DNA of 64,000 nt from the NCBI GenBank assembly GCA_021018815.1, contig JAITYX010000141.1, positions 310,001 through 374,000 of the forward strand, written 5' to 3'. The notes under the pieces are model-generated. The model was given only the letters and a program-made list of their open reading frames with translations, did not search any database and had not been told where the DNA came from. Below are positions 11,299 through 22,399 of this stretch, one piece after another (positions within the stretch are counted from its first letter, which is position 1; every line of letters starts with the position of its first letter). Both the position numbers and the translations under genes were made by a program. This DNA comes from Talinum fruticosum. Its lineage: Eukaryota; Streptophyta; Magnoliopsida; Caryophyllales; Talinaceae.

Positions 11299-12867
11299 TG
11301 TAGGAAATAAGCCAAACCCGGCAACTTCCGAAGAATAGAGCGAACATGATGATGATTCTGGCAAATCAAGCTTTAAAGATCCATACTCAATTTGTCGTAG
11401 CCATGTTGGACCATCCACAAGCCCTTGTGAATGTTCCGCAAGAGTTTCAAAATTTCAAAGTAAAGTTTCGTAATCACCACACTCAAAGTTCAAACATTTG
11501 TGACATTTTGAGACCTAAGAAGAACCTCTTGAGGACCCTTCGGAGCAATCACGAGCCACCAAGATCACATCGAACTAGTCCCGGTGCCACCCAACAAAAG
11601 TCAAAGCAAGAAAAGGCCATTTGGAGGCCCCACGGCCTGCCCACATGCCATGGAACAGCCTGTGGCAGCTCCCACAATCTGGCCCATGGCCGTGGTGGCC
11701 CTGTTTTGGGCATTCTTCTACTTTTCTGCTAGAGCCTCGACACGGTCATGCCCATGCCACTTGACACGGCCGTGCCAAGGCCCCAGGTCTTGGTTTTGGT
11801 TAGTTTTAGCCTATTTAATTCGGTTTTTGGCTACATTTTTTAGAGACGCTTCTTGGAGAAAGCCCTTGCTTAGGGTTTAGGTGTTAAATTAGTTTTGTAG
11901 TTAGCTGAAACTTTATTAGGTAAATTAATTAAGTTAGACTAGTTTAGATTTGGGTTGAAGATTGTGAACCATGGAGCCTTGAAGCATAAATGGCTAAGCT
12001 TTCTTCTTCCCTCTCTCTTTATTTCTTGCTTTGTTCTTGTTAATTTCGTTATATTAATGTTAGTTTAGTTAATGTTTTGTTTAAATGTTTGCTATTTTTG
12101 TTGTTGATTTCTGTTCATTTGTTTGATTTATGCAAGTTATTTTACTTTTTTCTTTCACCTCCATACTTATTTGTTATGTTTCTAGTTTAGACTTTAGCTT
12201 GAATTTTCTCATGTTTAGTGAATAGTTTGGTTCACTTGTGTTGTGATTAGCCCTTTGATGGGTAGTTAGTCATGTATTAGGCTTAGCCACACCCAATTTA
12301 TGCTTGCAAATTTAAATTTTCACTCATGCCTATCAAGTGTTCGATGAAATGCTTGAAAGAGTTTTCATCTATGTTTTTGGGCGATTGACTTATATTGAAA
12401 GGTGAGGTTGATTTGCTAGTGTAGGAGAGTTGAATGACTAGGATTTTGGCATGAAAATAGCTCAAACCCGAGCTAGGTCCGAGAGTTGCTAACCTTGTGG
12501 TCTATTTGGGCTAACTCCATAAAATAGGCGGTTAGGCCACTTAGACTAGCTTATGACCCATGAAAGTGGGATTGGGTGAGCTTTCTCGATGCAACTTACC
12601 ATCTTAATTTGCTAGCTTCAGTTGGGTAGGTGAGGGCCTTATATTGGCTAATTAGCTCGTTAATTGGAGAAATCACAACCGAGCCACCTTTTTAACTTTG
12701 TTTAATTTAGTTTTCATTATTTAATTTTTCCATATATTTGATTTGGCCTAACTTGATCCGCTTGAATTAGGCTCCCATACTTGAAACCCTACTCCCTATG
12801 GTTCGACACACTCAAATACTCACTCGAGGTCACTTTTATTTGTGAGCCATAGAAACGGCGATGAACA
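11299..12867 (+). repeat. 3' LTR
   Basis: Second copy of the repeat at 7284-8835, with scattered substitutions and small indels; for example this copy holds an extra CTTGACACGGC-type insertion before CCGTGCCAAGGCCCC. The divergence between the copies suggests the insertion is not recent. Confidence 0.85.
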
Positions 12868-13021
12868 AATAGTTAATTACCTTACTTTTTTAATTGTTTG
12901 TACTTATTTTTATCTCGTATTAAATTTTTTATCAATGCAATATGAGTTATGAGCATGCTTTCAATCCTTTCAATATTAGTTGTTTTTGAAGTATGCTTGT
13001 ATTGTTAATTCATCCAAGTAG

Positions 13022-13235
13022 TATCCAAAGTACAATAATGCAAAGTATTGTCAAATTTGCAAAACTTTCCTTGTTCATGCAATAGGAAAAGTACAATAAT
13101 GCAAAGTATTGTTAAATTTGTCATCTTTCCTTGTGTATGAAGTAGACAAAGTACAATAATGCAAAGTACTATCAAATTTGTGATGCTTTCCTTATGCATG
13201 CAGTAGGCAAAGTACAATAATGCAAATACTAATAG
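13022..13235. repeat. 60-bp minisatellite, about 3.5 copies
   Basis: AAAGTACAATAATGCAAAG recurs at 13027, 13088, 13148 and 13208 (spacing 61, 60, 60), each followed by AAATTTG and a CTTTCCTT phrase. It lies between the 3' LTR and the Harbinger transposase. The minus-strand frame across it simply repeats the same residues and is not a gene. Confidence 0.9.
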
Positions 13236-14470
13236 TAACAAGACTACTATATGAAGGCTTCTTACTCAATTCGAAAGAATTACACTTATCTACACCTAAA
13301 CAACATCTCAAACACAAATACCTCAACAACGATGTCAAGCCCATCTCATGAAAATAAAGATTTTGATCTTGATGCTCGCTATTGATAAAGCAATTGAAGA
13401 AGAAGTTGCCTCAAGCTCTGCATTTCAAAGGGCTGAAATGCTAGTGCACATGTACCTATCTAACTCAAAAGGTAATACAAATTCCACACCTAGTGGATGA
13501 CGAAGAAGGCACATAAACCGTGATCGAGTAAAAGGTCATAATTGCATATATGCAGATTACTTTTCCGAAAATCCCGTATATACTAACGGACAATTTCGAC
13601 TAAGGTTTAGAATGCGTAAACACCTATTCCATCGCATACCGAACACATTGAAAGGCTACTATGAGTTTTCACTCAAATGAGAGATGTTACTGGTAAGCTC
13701 GAAGAATCAGCACTTCAAAATTGCACTACCGCTATGCGTGCATTGCCTTATGGGGTTCGCTGCAGATGCGTTGGATGAGTATTGTCGCATGGGGAGTCAA
13801 CCATCAACTCATGCATAGAGCAATTTGCTAATGGAGTGTTTGAATGTTTTAGCCCTTCTTACTTGCGAAAACCAACCCAAGAAGAACTACATCGACTACT
13901 ATACGTTGCGGAACGAGGCTTCCCTGGAATGTCGGGCGAGTGTTAATTGTATGCACTAACAATGGGACAGATGCCTCGTAGCTTGGAAAAGTATGTATCA
14001 AAGAGAATACCACGGGACGACAACTATGGTGCTCGAAGTTGTTGCTCATTTGATACATGGATATGACATGTGTTCTTTGGCACAATAGGGTCAAATAATG
14101 ACATAACCGTCCTTCATTAATTACCATTATTTAATGATTTACCTGGAAGGACAAGGCCCCGAAGCACATTTCAATGTTGATGGGAAGCATTTCGACATAG
14201 GATATTATCTCACGGATGGGATATATCCTACACTTGTTAAATCCATATCCTATCCATAATGCCAAAACATAAGTTGTTTGCGGCTTATCAAGAATCGACT
14301 AGGAAGGGTGTTGAACGAGCATTTGGAGTGTTGCAAGCACGGTTTGCTATAGTTCGCCGCCCAACTCGTTTTGGGAGGTCGCAACACTCAAAAAAATGAT
14401 GAGAGCATGTATCATACTTCACAATATGATTGTTGAAGACAAACTTGACACGTATAGTTATAACTTCAGC

Positions 14471-14870
14471 TAGACTCGGCAAACCGACCCGAACCGAATG
14501 GGTCAACCCGAACAACCCGAAACCCAAACCGAACCGACATCCGAAACAGCTTGAACCGATTTTGACCCGAAAACCGAAATGAACCGACCCGAACCAACCC
14601 GAACCGAACCGACCCGAAATGTAATCAACCCGATTCGGACCGAACCGAAACGACCCGATCCGAAACCGAACCGACCCGAAACCGAAACCGAACCGACCCG
14701 AAACCGAAACCAACCCGAAATATAATTGACCCGATTATGACCCGAACCGAATCAGACCCAAACCGAATCCGACCCGAACCGAATTTGACCCGAACCGAAT
14801 TTGACCCGAACCGGAATAAAAGTGACCCGAACCAGCACCCGACCCGAATTTGAATTTGACCCAACTCACA
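14471..14870. repeat. Left subterminal array of the hAT element (CCCGAACC repeats)
   Basis: Dozens of direct, irregularly spaced CCCGAACCGAA / CCCGAAACC units fill about 400 bp next to the left terminus. Such clustered short motifs near hAT ends are normally transposase binding sites. Minus-strand open frames made of RFGSVRFG-like repeats are artefacts of this array. Confidence 0.85.
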
Positions 14871-15029
14871 TTTTTTTTGGTAAGTCTCTCATAATGGACT
14901 TTTATGCTTGTAAATGTGTAATGGTACAAATAATTTTAATCAATCTCAAATCCTATTCAAGAAAATCCATACCAAGGGATAGTGGTGGACCCGATAATAT
15001 TGTATTGTACATTATTCTTATAAATTATA

Positions 15030-15720
15030 ATTAGTCGTTCCAAATTTTGAACAAACGTTGCTTATGTGTGAAACTAGCGTAATGATGCCACCTGTGAACA
15101 TGATTTTTGATGCAACACTAAGGACTTTTGAAAATTACAAAATCAAATAAGATATCAATTCCTATTTCGATCGTGACAAACATGGTAATCTCCATAAACA
15201 ACAAGTGACGGCAACACACACAACACAACAAATCAACCACGGTCATCTCCATAAACTACATCAACGGCAACATGCACAACACAACAAATCAGTACAAAAG
15301 TACTAAAACATAACATAATAACATATAATTCTCTAATAAAAATTACACAAGCTCATAATAGTATGTAATTAGTTTTTACATATAAAATATTACTACTTAG
15401 AGAGTTAGTTGTATAATAGATTGATCAATTTTCTTCATTCTTCTTATCTCGCATCAATGGAGCAAAGCAAACGGCTCGCTTCGCTTCAAAACCCGTAATT
15501 TATTACAAATCAAATAAGATATAAAAAGTGAACTTAGCAACTTCGCAATATTAAAGAAACAAATGAATAATAGCAAATCAACTCAAACAAAAAGCACGAA
15601 TAATAGTAAGAGTTATACATTAATTTCATTAGCAATCATTATTTTGAAGGAAGTGTACCTGTCTTAGGCTATTTAGCATTCATTCATCCAATCCACATAA
15701 GAGCCAAGAAATTCCTCTTC
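15030..15720. other. hAT internal non-coding sequence with a two-copy ~60-bp repeat
   Basis: AT-rich sequence between the left subterminal array and the transposase 3' end. At about 15176-15240 and 15241-15295 a unit with ATCTCCATAAAC, GGCAAC and CACAACACAACAAATCA is tandemly repeated twice. No gene seen. Confidence 0.6.
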
Positions 15721-15721
15721 A

Positions 15722-17896
15722 TCATTGGCTAAAGTTCAAACCATCAAACAACAACTCATATGTTAATATTAATAGGGACAAAAGCATATTAGTTACGAAA
15801 AATATAATTAGAAGGAAAAATAAAGCAAAACACTTACAATCAAAACCATACAACCAACTTCGAGTAGTTATCAAAGCTTCCACATTTTCAGGAATGAAAG
15901 AGCTTTTCCATTTGTTCAAAATCCTACCACCAATGCTAAAGGTTGATTCTGAAGCAACCGTAGTAAGTGGCACACTCAATATATCACTAGCCATAAGAGA
16001 GAGTTCTTTATACTTTTCAGAATTTTCTTTCCAAAAAGATAGAACATTCAACTCTCTTTTGCGCTCCATCTTAGGATCTTCCAAATATCTATCAAGCATT
16101 GTCTTTTGATTGGTGAAAGAATCATCACCAAATTCATCATTATCGAAATCCTACAAAATTACAATTAGTAACATAATTATATCTTCAATAATCAATAAAA
16201 ATAAATAATGTTAATGTATAAGGTAAATAAAAAATACATACATCTAAATAATTGAACTTTCGCTTCCGAGGTGGAGATTTCAAACTTTGGGAAACGCCGG
16301 TTGAAGATAGTGATGATGATGCCATATTAGATGAAGGACTAGCACAATTGGTGTACTCTCTAAGAAGAACCTCTAACTTAGCAATCACTTGATTCACCTT
16401 AAAAGTTGCAATTTCTTCACTTCCATACAACTTTTTGTAACAATATTTCAAAAGCACTTTTTGCATCGGGGATCAAGAAGTGTAGCAAAAGAAAACAACA
16501 AAGTATATTCACTCCAATACTTGTCAAACTTTGCCTTCATATTTCGCACCATGTGTTTAATCACTTCATCCCTACTTTCCGATTGCTCTTTTAGGAACAT
16601 ATCTATCTTCCATACATTTTCAAAATACAAATTTGCCGTCGGATACCGACTACCGGAGAACATTTCAGTAATTTCACAAAAAGGACCAAGAAGTTCATGA
16701 ATTCTTTCAACTCTTTCCCATTCATCATCCGAAGGAAAACTCGTATAAGAAGAATCGATGAGGTAAAAGTGCTTAAAAGCTTTGCGATAGATAAGTGCTC
16801 TATCAATCATAAAGTATGTCGAATTCCATCTAGTAGGAACATCTAACCATAAGGCTTTGGTTTCCTTAATCTCACCTCGTTCCACACAAGCCTTAAAATG
16901 CAATTTCCTACTCTCCGATCCTTTGATATACTTTACGCTTTCTCGATCTTAACCACACAATCATCAATTGCCTTCAAACCATCTTTCACAATAAGATTTA
17001 AAATATGTGCCGCACATCAAACATGAAAATATTCCCCAAGTGCTCAACAAAGACCCCTTGTCCAAAAGTTTCAATTTCAAATCATCTTGCATTCTATCAT
17101 TACTAGATGCATTGTCCAAAGTTAAGGAAAAGACCTTATGCTCAATGCCCCAATCTACCAGACAAATGAAACACAATCTCACACAAAAGAGGGCCTCGTA
17201 TGGGGTGGTTCCACATGACGAAAATTCAAGACTTTACTTTGCAACTTCCAATTAGAATCCACATAATGAGCAATCAAACACAAATATCCCTCGCTTTGAC
17301 AAGAAGTCCATAAATCACAAGTTAAAGAAATTCGCCCGTAAGTGAAAGCAAAGTATCTTTTAGTTTCTTTTTAATTGAGCATGCAATTTCGGACAATCTG
17401 CTTTTGCGGTATTCCTAGTTATGGTTACAACTTTGTTGTTCGGATATGCATGAATTTCCCTATTTCCTTGGTGTTCAACCCATGAAAAACTATAGCCATG
17501 CCTTATGATTGCCTTAGCTACCAATTCACGATAAACATGTTGATTAAACCCGATAGGTTGGTTGGAAGCCTCCCGAGCAACCTTTGCTTCTAGATATGGT
17601 TTGCACTTGTCAAGATGTTTCTTCATGTTGCTAGTTCCATACCTTGAGTCCGCTAAAAAGTCCTTGATTCGCAATGTCTACAAGTTGCTAACTTCTTTCC
17701 ATCTCGTGGATGCGGATGCGAGTATTACCACATACTCTAGCCATACCGCACTTCTAGGTCCACCAACATTAGTAATTGTGGAAGTATGCACGCTGCCTTG
17801 ATTATTTGACTCCTCGTTCAAGTCAATATGGACATCAATTGAATTGTCATCATCAATGTCAAAGAAACATCCACCATCTTCACCATCTAATTCCAT
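15722..17896 (-). pseudogene. hAT transposase (BED zinc finger, DNA-binding and dimerisation domains), frame-disrupted
   Basis: Read on the minus strand from 17896: an acidic N-terminus (ELDGEDGGCFFDIDDD), a BED-type zinc finger spread over two frames at about 17700-17580 (CRHC pair, then GTSNMKKHLDKCK), the catalytic-core segment HKVFSLTLDNASSND at about 17120, LDVPTRWNSTYFMIDRAL at about 16840-16790, and ATLLDPRCKK near 16460. The C-terminal hAT dimerisation domain follows (ILSVPLTTVASESTFSIGGR then NVEALITTRSWLYG, about 15990-15840). These are hallmark regions of plant RICESLEEPER/DAYSLEEPER-like hAT transposases. Several frameshifts and stops break the frame, so this copy should not encode active enzyme. 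Confidence 0.88.
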
Positions 17897-17899
17897 AAC

Positions 17900-18846
17900 T
17901 CCCTATGAATTGTGCAATAATAAGTTTAACAAAAATAAGAAATCAAACATTACAAGTTACAACTCTTGGAAAAATGCAAGTGGTTATTAGTAAGTGTTAT
18001 TAGTACCAAAATAATTGCATTTTGTTTATTTTGTTTATTCGGCTTATATTTCAAGATCGCACTCGGACATCAGCAAGGACATAGATGGAGAGTCGAAAGA
18101 AGCAAGCAGCACGTAAACAGGTGAATGAGTAGAGATTTCATACTCCAAAGCGACATGCACATGTTGGAGGACAATAATGTGACACGGAATTAGCCCAACT
18201 ACATGAAAAACACAAATTTTGCCAATGGAACAAATGGGGGTCCCCTTCTTCGACTATCTTTATTCTTTTTGATACTCGCAATGTTGAGTTCATTCATGAC
18301 CTCTACGTTTAGAATGCTAATAATTTCATTGCCTTCTTAGCTTTTAGTATATGATGTTAATTTCTGATCGGAACCTAAAGAGCGGGCGGGTACTCTTGGC
18401 TTTGGGTAGTGAGCAATATTGGACATGGATCTATCAACTTTGTTACATGTATATTCATAAACTAGCATGCCTTTCTTTTTACAAAAGAGACACATAATTT
18501 CTCAAATTATCGAATTCACAACTATTCATCAATAAGAAGACATTACTTTTACTTAAGTAGCAAGTAAGCATAGGTCCTATAGCTATATAAAGAATGTAAA
18601 AACGAAAGAAGCATAGGTCTCAAAGTATACAATGGCTATTTGTACATCCGTAACAATTTACACAACTATTCATCAACTAAATTTACCAGCCATATTACAA
18701 TTTACACAAACACCCGTAACAAACTAAACCAAAATTAAGCATGTAGTATACATCAAAATGAAATCAACATTAGCCAATTTGAAGGAAATTACCAATAAAT
18801 CAGTCAAAATATGAAATTAACATCATAACATTCAAATTGATAAACC
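17900..18846. other. hAT 5' non-coding region
   Basis: AT-rich sequence upstream of the minus-strand transposase start. No additional ORF with family resemblance; probably leader, intron or promoter of the transposase gene. Confidence 0.4.
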
Positions 18847-18896
18847 CTTGGAAACCTTACCTTGTAAATTGGCTGAATCAATCACAAATAATAAAG

Positions 18897-19519
18897 CGGA
18901 TCGACCGGAAACAACCAGTCACCTGACCGACCGACCGTCGACGAGAGACCGGAGCGAGAGAGCCGAGCACCGTCGACGAGAGAGCGACGAGAGACCAGAG
19001 AGAGAGCGACGAGAGACCAGAGACAGAGCCGATGAGAGACCGTCGACGACGCACTGCGAGCGACGAGAGACCGAGAGACAGAGCCGAGGAGAGACCGTCG
19101 CCGACCAAAGAGACGGACGAAAGACCGGAGATAGAGCCAAGGAGAGACCAGAGCGAGAGCGACGACGGACTCGCAGACAGAGTCGATGAGAGACCGTCGA
19201 CGACTGCACCGCAGCCGCGAGAGACCGGAGACAGAGCCGAGGAGAGACCGTCGCCGACCGGAGAGACCGACGAAAGACCAAAGATAGAGCCAAGGAGACA
19301 CCGGAGCGGCGAGAGACCGGAGAGAGAGCCGCGCAGAGACCGTCGACAACCGCGAGAGAGCCGCGCAGAGACCACGAGATAGAGTCAAGGACAGACCGTC
19401 GAGGACAGACGAGATCGGCGAGAGACCGAGAGTGACGAGCGACGAGCGACGACGAGCGACGAGAGAGAGAGAGACGAGGAAGAGAGACCACAGCGGCGAG
19501 AGAGACGAGGAGGAGATAC
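18897..19519. repeat. Purine-rich GACGAGAGACC(GGAG) array inside the hAT element
   Basis: About 600 bp composed almost only of G, A and C on the plus strand, built from degenerate units such as GACGAGAGACC, GGAGAGAGCC and AGAGACCGTCGACGAC. Four or more long open frames (up to 219 codons) run through it on both strands because repeat units lack stops; they are arginine/glutamate- or serine/leucine-rich and have no domain. On the transposase strand it is a pyrimidine-rich leader upstream of the gene, a plausible promoter or 5' leader. Confidence 0.8.
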
Positions 19520-19619
19520 GATGAGGAAAGAAGGGCTTGGGTTTTTTTTTTTTTTATTTCTGTTCCTTTTTTTGACAATTAAATCTAAAAGTCTAAAAAA
19601 CAAGGGAGGGAGTTTTCCT

Positions 19620-21090
19620 CCAAAATTTAATTATAATTTGTGATAAAAATTTTGATTTTTAAATTTTACTAGAGTATAGTAGAGGTGAAAATTCTGATTT
19701 TTATTAAACAAATAAGAGGAAAAAATAAAAGTTTGAAATTTTTATATTATAACTATATAAGATATTATTAATAGAATTTAATTTAATTTAATTTAATAAA
19801 TATGTTTAAAGAATTTACATTAAAAAGTAAGTTATTATTTTGTTCATAAAAATGAAGGTGAAATATATAATTTAAAGAATACTAAAACGTGTAAATATAT
19901 ATGTAATTTAAAGAATAATGAAATATGTGTAAATATATAAATAATTTATAAAATAATGAAATATGCGTACAATATGTAATTTAATTTGTATAAATAAGTT
20001 TAATTCGAATTGTATTAATTTTCACTTTGATTTAGCAAGTTTATTTGGGATTATATTGACTCAAACTTATCTAAGTCGGGTTCGTTTCACGTTAAATATA
20101 TTATATAGTCATTACATGAATAAGTTAAGTACTTAACTAATATCGATGAGCATTAAGACTTGGTTTAGTAAATTAGTAGTCATTACCATGTCTCGGTATC
20201 TCGCAACTCCATTTTTGTTAATCCGCACTAGTTTGAATTTGACCAAATCGATATTAAATTTAACTCTAGATTAATATTCAAATTAGTTCAATTAATTGGT
20301 TGGAAAATTATAATACAAGATGATAATCGTAAGTCGAGTACTTCCGAGTTGAGCAATAACCGATTGACTAACTCACTAGATATTGTTCTTATTTGGTTAT
20401 TATAACTAGTGGCACCTAGAGGCCAATGAATATTAAATTTTCATTTTGATTCAAGCAAGATCATTTTAGATTGTATCGACTCGAACTTATCTAAGTTATT
20501 CTAACATTATCTTTATAAATTTAACATCAAATATAATCATTATAGAAATTCGAACCGTTGCCATTTAGTCTATTAGTATTGTTATTATATCAATATCTCG
20601 TAATTTTGATTTTATTAATCTATGTACTCTGTAAATAAGTTCGGTTGAAATTGTATTAGTTCGAATTTGACCAAATCGACTTGGCGTTGTATGAAATTCA
20701 GCGTCAAATTATGGTTCACATTAGTTCAATTCATTCATTACAATTTACAATTCATTAGAGTAAATTCAGTTAATCTTAACTTTTATATCTATCGGACTAT
20801 TGTTGTCTTGCGATTTCGTTTTTGATACTTATCAATAAGTTAGATTTGGATTATACATATTGGACGTATTGAAATATTAACTTGCTTTATCGTGTTTTAA
20901 ATTTAGAGTCAAATATTCAAATTTTGCTTGTGTACACTTATAAGTTATATCTCTTAAAAGTTATTAGTATTTTTTTTAAAAATAATATGTACAACAACAA
21001 ACGTGTAAAATAAAAATAAAACTAATATTAATAATAAATTAACTTTCTAAAATTTTATTTTTCTTCAACTAAAAAAGGTTTTGTAAAAAA
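19620..21090. other. AT-rich hAT internal sequence with degenerate direct repeats
   Basis: No coding potential. Phrases such as GACTCAAACTTATCTAAG (about 20058) and GACTCGAACTTATCTAAG (about 20480), or AGTTTGAATTTGACCAAATCGA (about 20230) and AGTTCGAATTTGACCAAATCGA (about 20660), indicate diverged duplications about 400 bp apart. Confidence 0.6.
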
Positions 21091-21099
21091 ATTTGACAC

Positions 21100-21521
21100 C
21101 ACAAGAGCAAATATCAACCGGCCCAAAAGTGACCCGACCCGATTTTAACCCAAATCCGATTCAAAATTAACCCAAAATCATACTCGAAAATCACTCGAAT
21201 TGACATTGACCCAACCCGAACCGAAACCGACCCGAATTCATTTCACCCGAAGTTGACCCGACCCGAAATTAACCCAAACCGAACCGTAACCCGAACCGAA
21301 ACCGAACTAACCCGAACGAGATTGGTCCGAAGTTGACCCGAACCGAAGTTGACCCGAACCGAAACCGAACTAACCCGAACGAAATTGACCCGAATTTGAC
21401 CCGAACCGAAGTTAACCCGAACCCGAAACCGAACCGGACCCGAACAAGATCGACCCGAACTTAACCCGAACCGAACTAACCCGAACCGAACCCGAACCGA
21501 ACGACCCGATTGCCAGGTCTA
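21100..21521. repeat. Right subterminal array of the hAT element (CCCGAACC repeats)
   Basis: Mirror of the left array: CCCGAACCGAAACCGAAC, TTGACCCGAA and similar units repeated for about 400 bp up to the terminus at 21521. It also holds AACTAACCCGAACGA duplications at about 21300 and 21370. Confidence 0.85.
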
Positions 21522-21716
21522 ACTTCAGCCAACCCCAATATGATCAACTTGCAAACACGACCATCATGCCGCCCAACCTTGGACGAATTGCTATTTTTGA
21601 GGATAGGTTACAAAGAAATATCAAGGTTCGTAACAAAAAAGTCTGGTAAAGTACTTCAAGACGCATTAATTGAACATATCTCGAACCATTATGGAGCCAA
21701 CTATAATAGCAATTAA

Positions 21717-22274
21717 TTCGCCATAAACTCGTGATCATAAATAAATTTATGTTTTTAGTATTGTTTTATTTCGTACGTTTAAATGCATTATTTTAATTAG
21801 CTTTGGTTTGTATTGTTTTATGTCGTACGTTTTATGGTTGTATTTATATTATGTTGTAATTTTTTTATATATATTATCAAGTTATTATTGTGTGAGCTTC
21901 TTAATAAATAACAAGTTATTAAATTTAATATTATTGCACATCTACAACACACACCCAAAATAGAAAAAAATTCTTATTAACATACACCCAAAATAGAAAA
22001 AATATTACTATTAAGACAGACCCAAAATAATATAATACATTAATCATTTTATTATTCCCATCATACTATTTCATTATTAACATAATCTAAAATTAATTTA
22101 ATACAACAATTATATACATAAAATATTTCACGTAGGACCCATTTATAATATAAATTATTATGGAGTAACTCCTATAAGTTTATACCATTGATAATAGGCA
22201 TTAAAAGGAGCAACTTCATTACCTATGTGTCACTTAGAGCAAATCAAAGGAAGTTGCTCCAATTGGAGATAGCC
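21717..22274 (+). mobile_element. 3' end of the PIF/Harbinger element
   Basis: AT-rich sequence follows the transposase tail and ends GTTGCTCCAATTGGAGATAGCC at 22274, followed by TTA. The complement, starting GGCTATCTCCAATTGGAGC, is a typical dicot Harbinger terminal repeat, and TTA is the usual 3-bp target duplication. An inverted echo (AGGAGCAACTTC) occurs at about 22206. I could not locate the matching 5' terminus before 13332. Confidence 0.6.
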
Positions 22275-22281
22275 TTACCAG

Positions 22282-22358
22282 ACTCCTTCGCACTTCTTTA
22301 AAGTTCTACCAATTATAAGCTCCTTCACACTTCTTTAAAGTTCTACCAATTATAAAAT
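22282..22358. repeat. Two-copy 37-bp tandem duplication
   Basis: CTCCTTC(G/A)CACTTCTTTAAAG followed by TTCTACCAATTATAA is present twice in direct succession, just outside the Harbinger 3' end. Confidence 0.9.
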
Positions 22359-22399
22359 TATATAATATGAAATTTATTTACTTTTTTAATCAAGATTTT

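Larger units (their letters stand above)
7284..12867 (+). mobile_element. Non-autonomous LTR retrotransposon (large LTRs, gag-like ORF only)
   Basis: Two direct repeats of about 1.55 kb (7284-8835 and 11299-12867) flank a 2.46-kb internal region that starts with a tRNA-Asp-type primer binding site and carries only a gag-like ORF. No protease, reverse transcriptase or integrase is present, so mobility would require proteins supplied in trans. Both repeats end ...GATGAACA. I could not find a target duplication. A purine run at 11169-11196, the only polypurine-like tract, lies about 100 bp before the shared repeat, so the true 3' LTR may start near 11198 and the 5' LTR may be truncated at 7284. 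Confidence 0.85.
14471..21521 (-). mobile_element. hAT element, 7051 bp, with TIRs and perfect 8-bp target duplication
   Basis: The left end starts TAGACTCGGCAAACCGACCC. The right end, read inward, starts TAGACCTGGCAATCGGGTCG. The two termini match at most positions over 15 bp. ACTTCAGC occurs directly on both sides (14463-14470 and 21522-21529), a perfect 8-bp duplication as expected for hAT. The host sequence is a Harbinger transposase frame, which continues across the insertion. Both ends carry hundreds of bases of CCCGAACCGAA-type subterminal repeats. The element contains one broken transposase gene on the minus strand. Confidence 0.93.
13332..21716 (+). pseudogene. PIF/Harbinger transposase pseudogene, split by a hAT insertion
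   Basis: The left part (13332-14470) reads, across several frame breaks and stops, as a plant Harbinger (DDE_Tnp_4) transposase: RRHINRDRVKGHN, then FRLRFRMRKHLFHRIPNTL, RALPYGVRCR, a segment matching the conserved GFPGM region, GSNNDITVLH, and HKLFAAYQESTRKGVERAFG followed by LQARFAIVRRPTR and IILHNMIVED. The final part (21530-21716) supplies the tail with RNKKV and DALIEHISNHYGANY. The 7-kb hAT element at 14471-21521 sits between them. Typical length would be about 380-430 codons. Numerous stops and indels make it non-functional, and its partner SANT protein is absent here. Confidence 0.85.

Noticed and set aside
13005..13241. Array with 60-bp regular spacing considered as CRISPR-like
   Set aside because: The units are contiguous diverged copies rather than identical repeats separated by unique spacers, and the context is plant nuclear DNA.
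14288..14929. Minus-strand ORFs with RFGSVRFGF-like repeats
   Set aside because: Direct translation of the CCCGAACC subterminal array of the hAT element, not protein.
18848..19603. Several long overlapping open frames (up to 219 codons) on both strands
   Set aside because: They run through a degenerate GACGAGAGACC array without stops; composition is R/E- or S/L-rich with no domain, and all frames are equally open.
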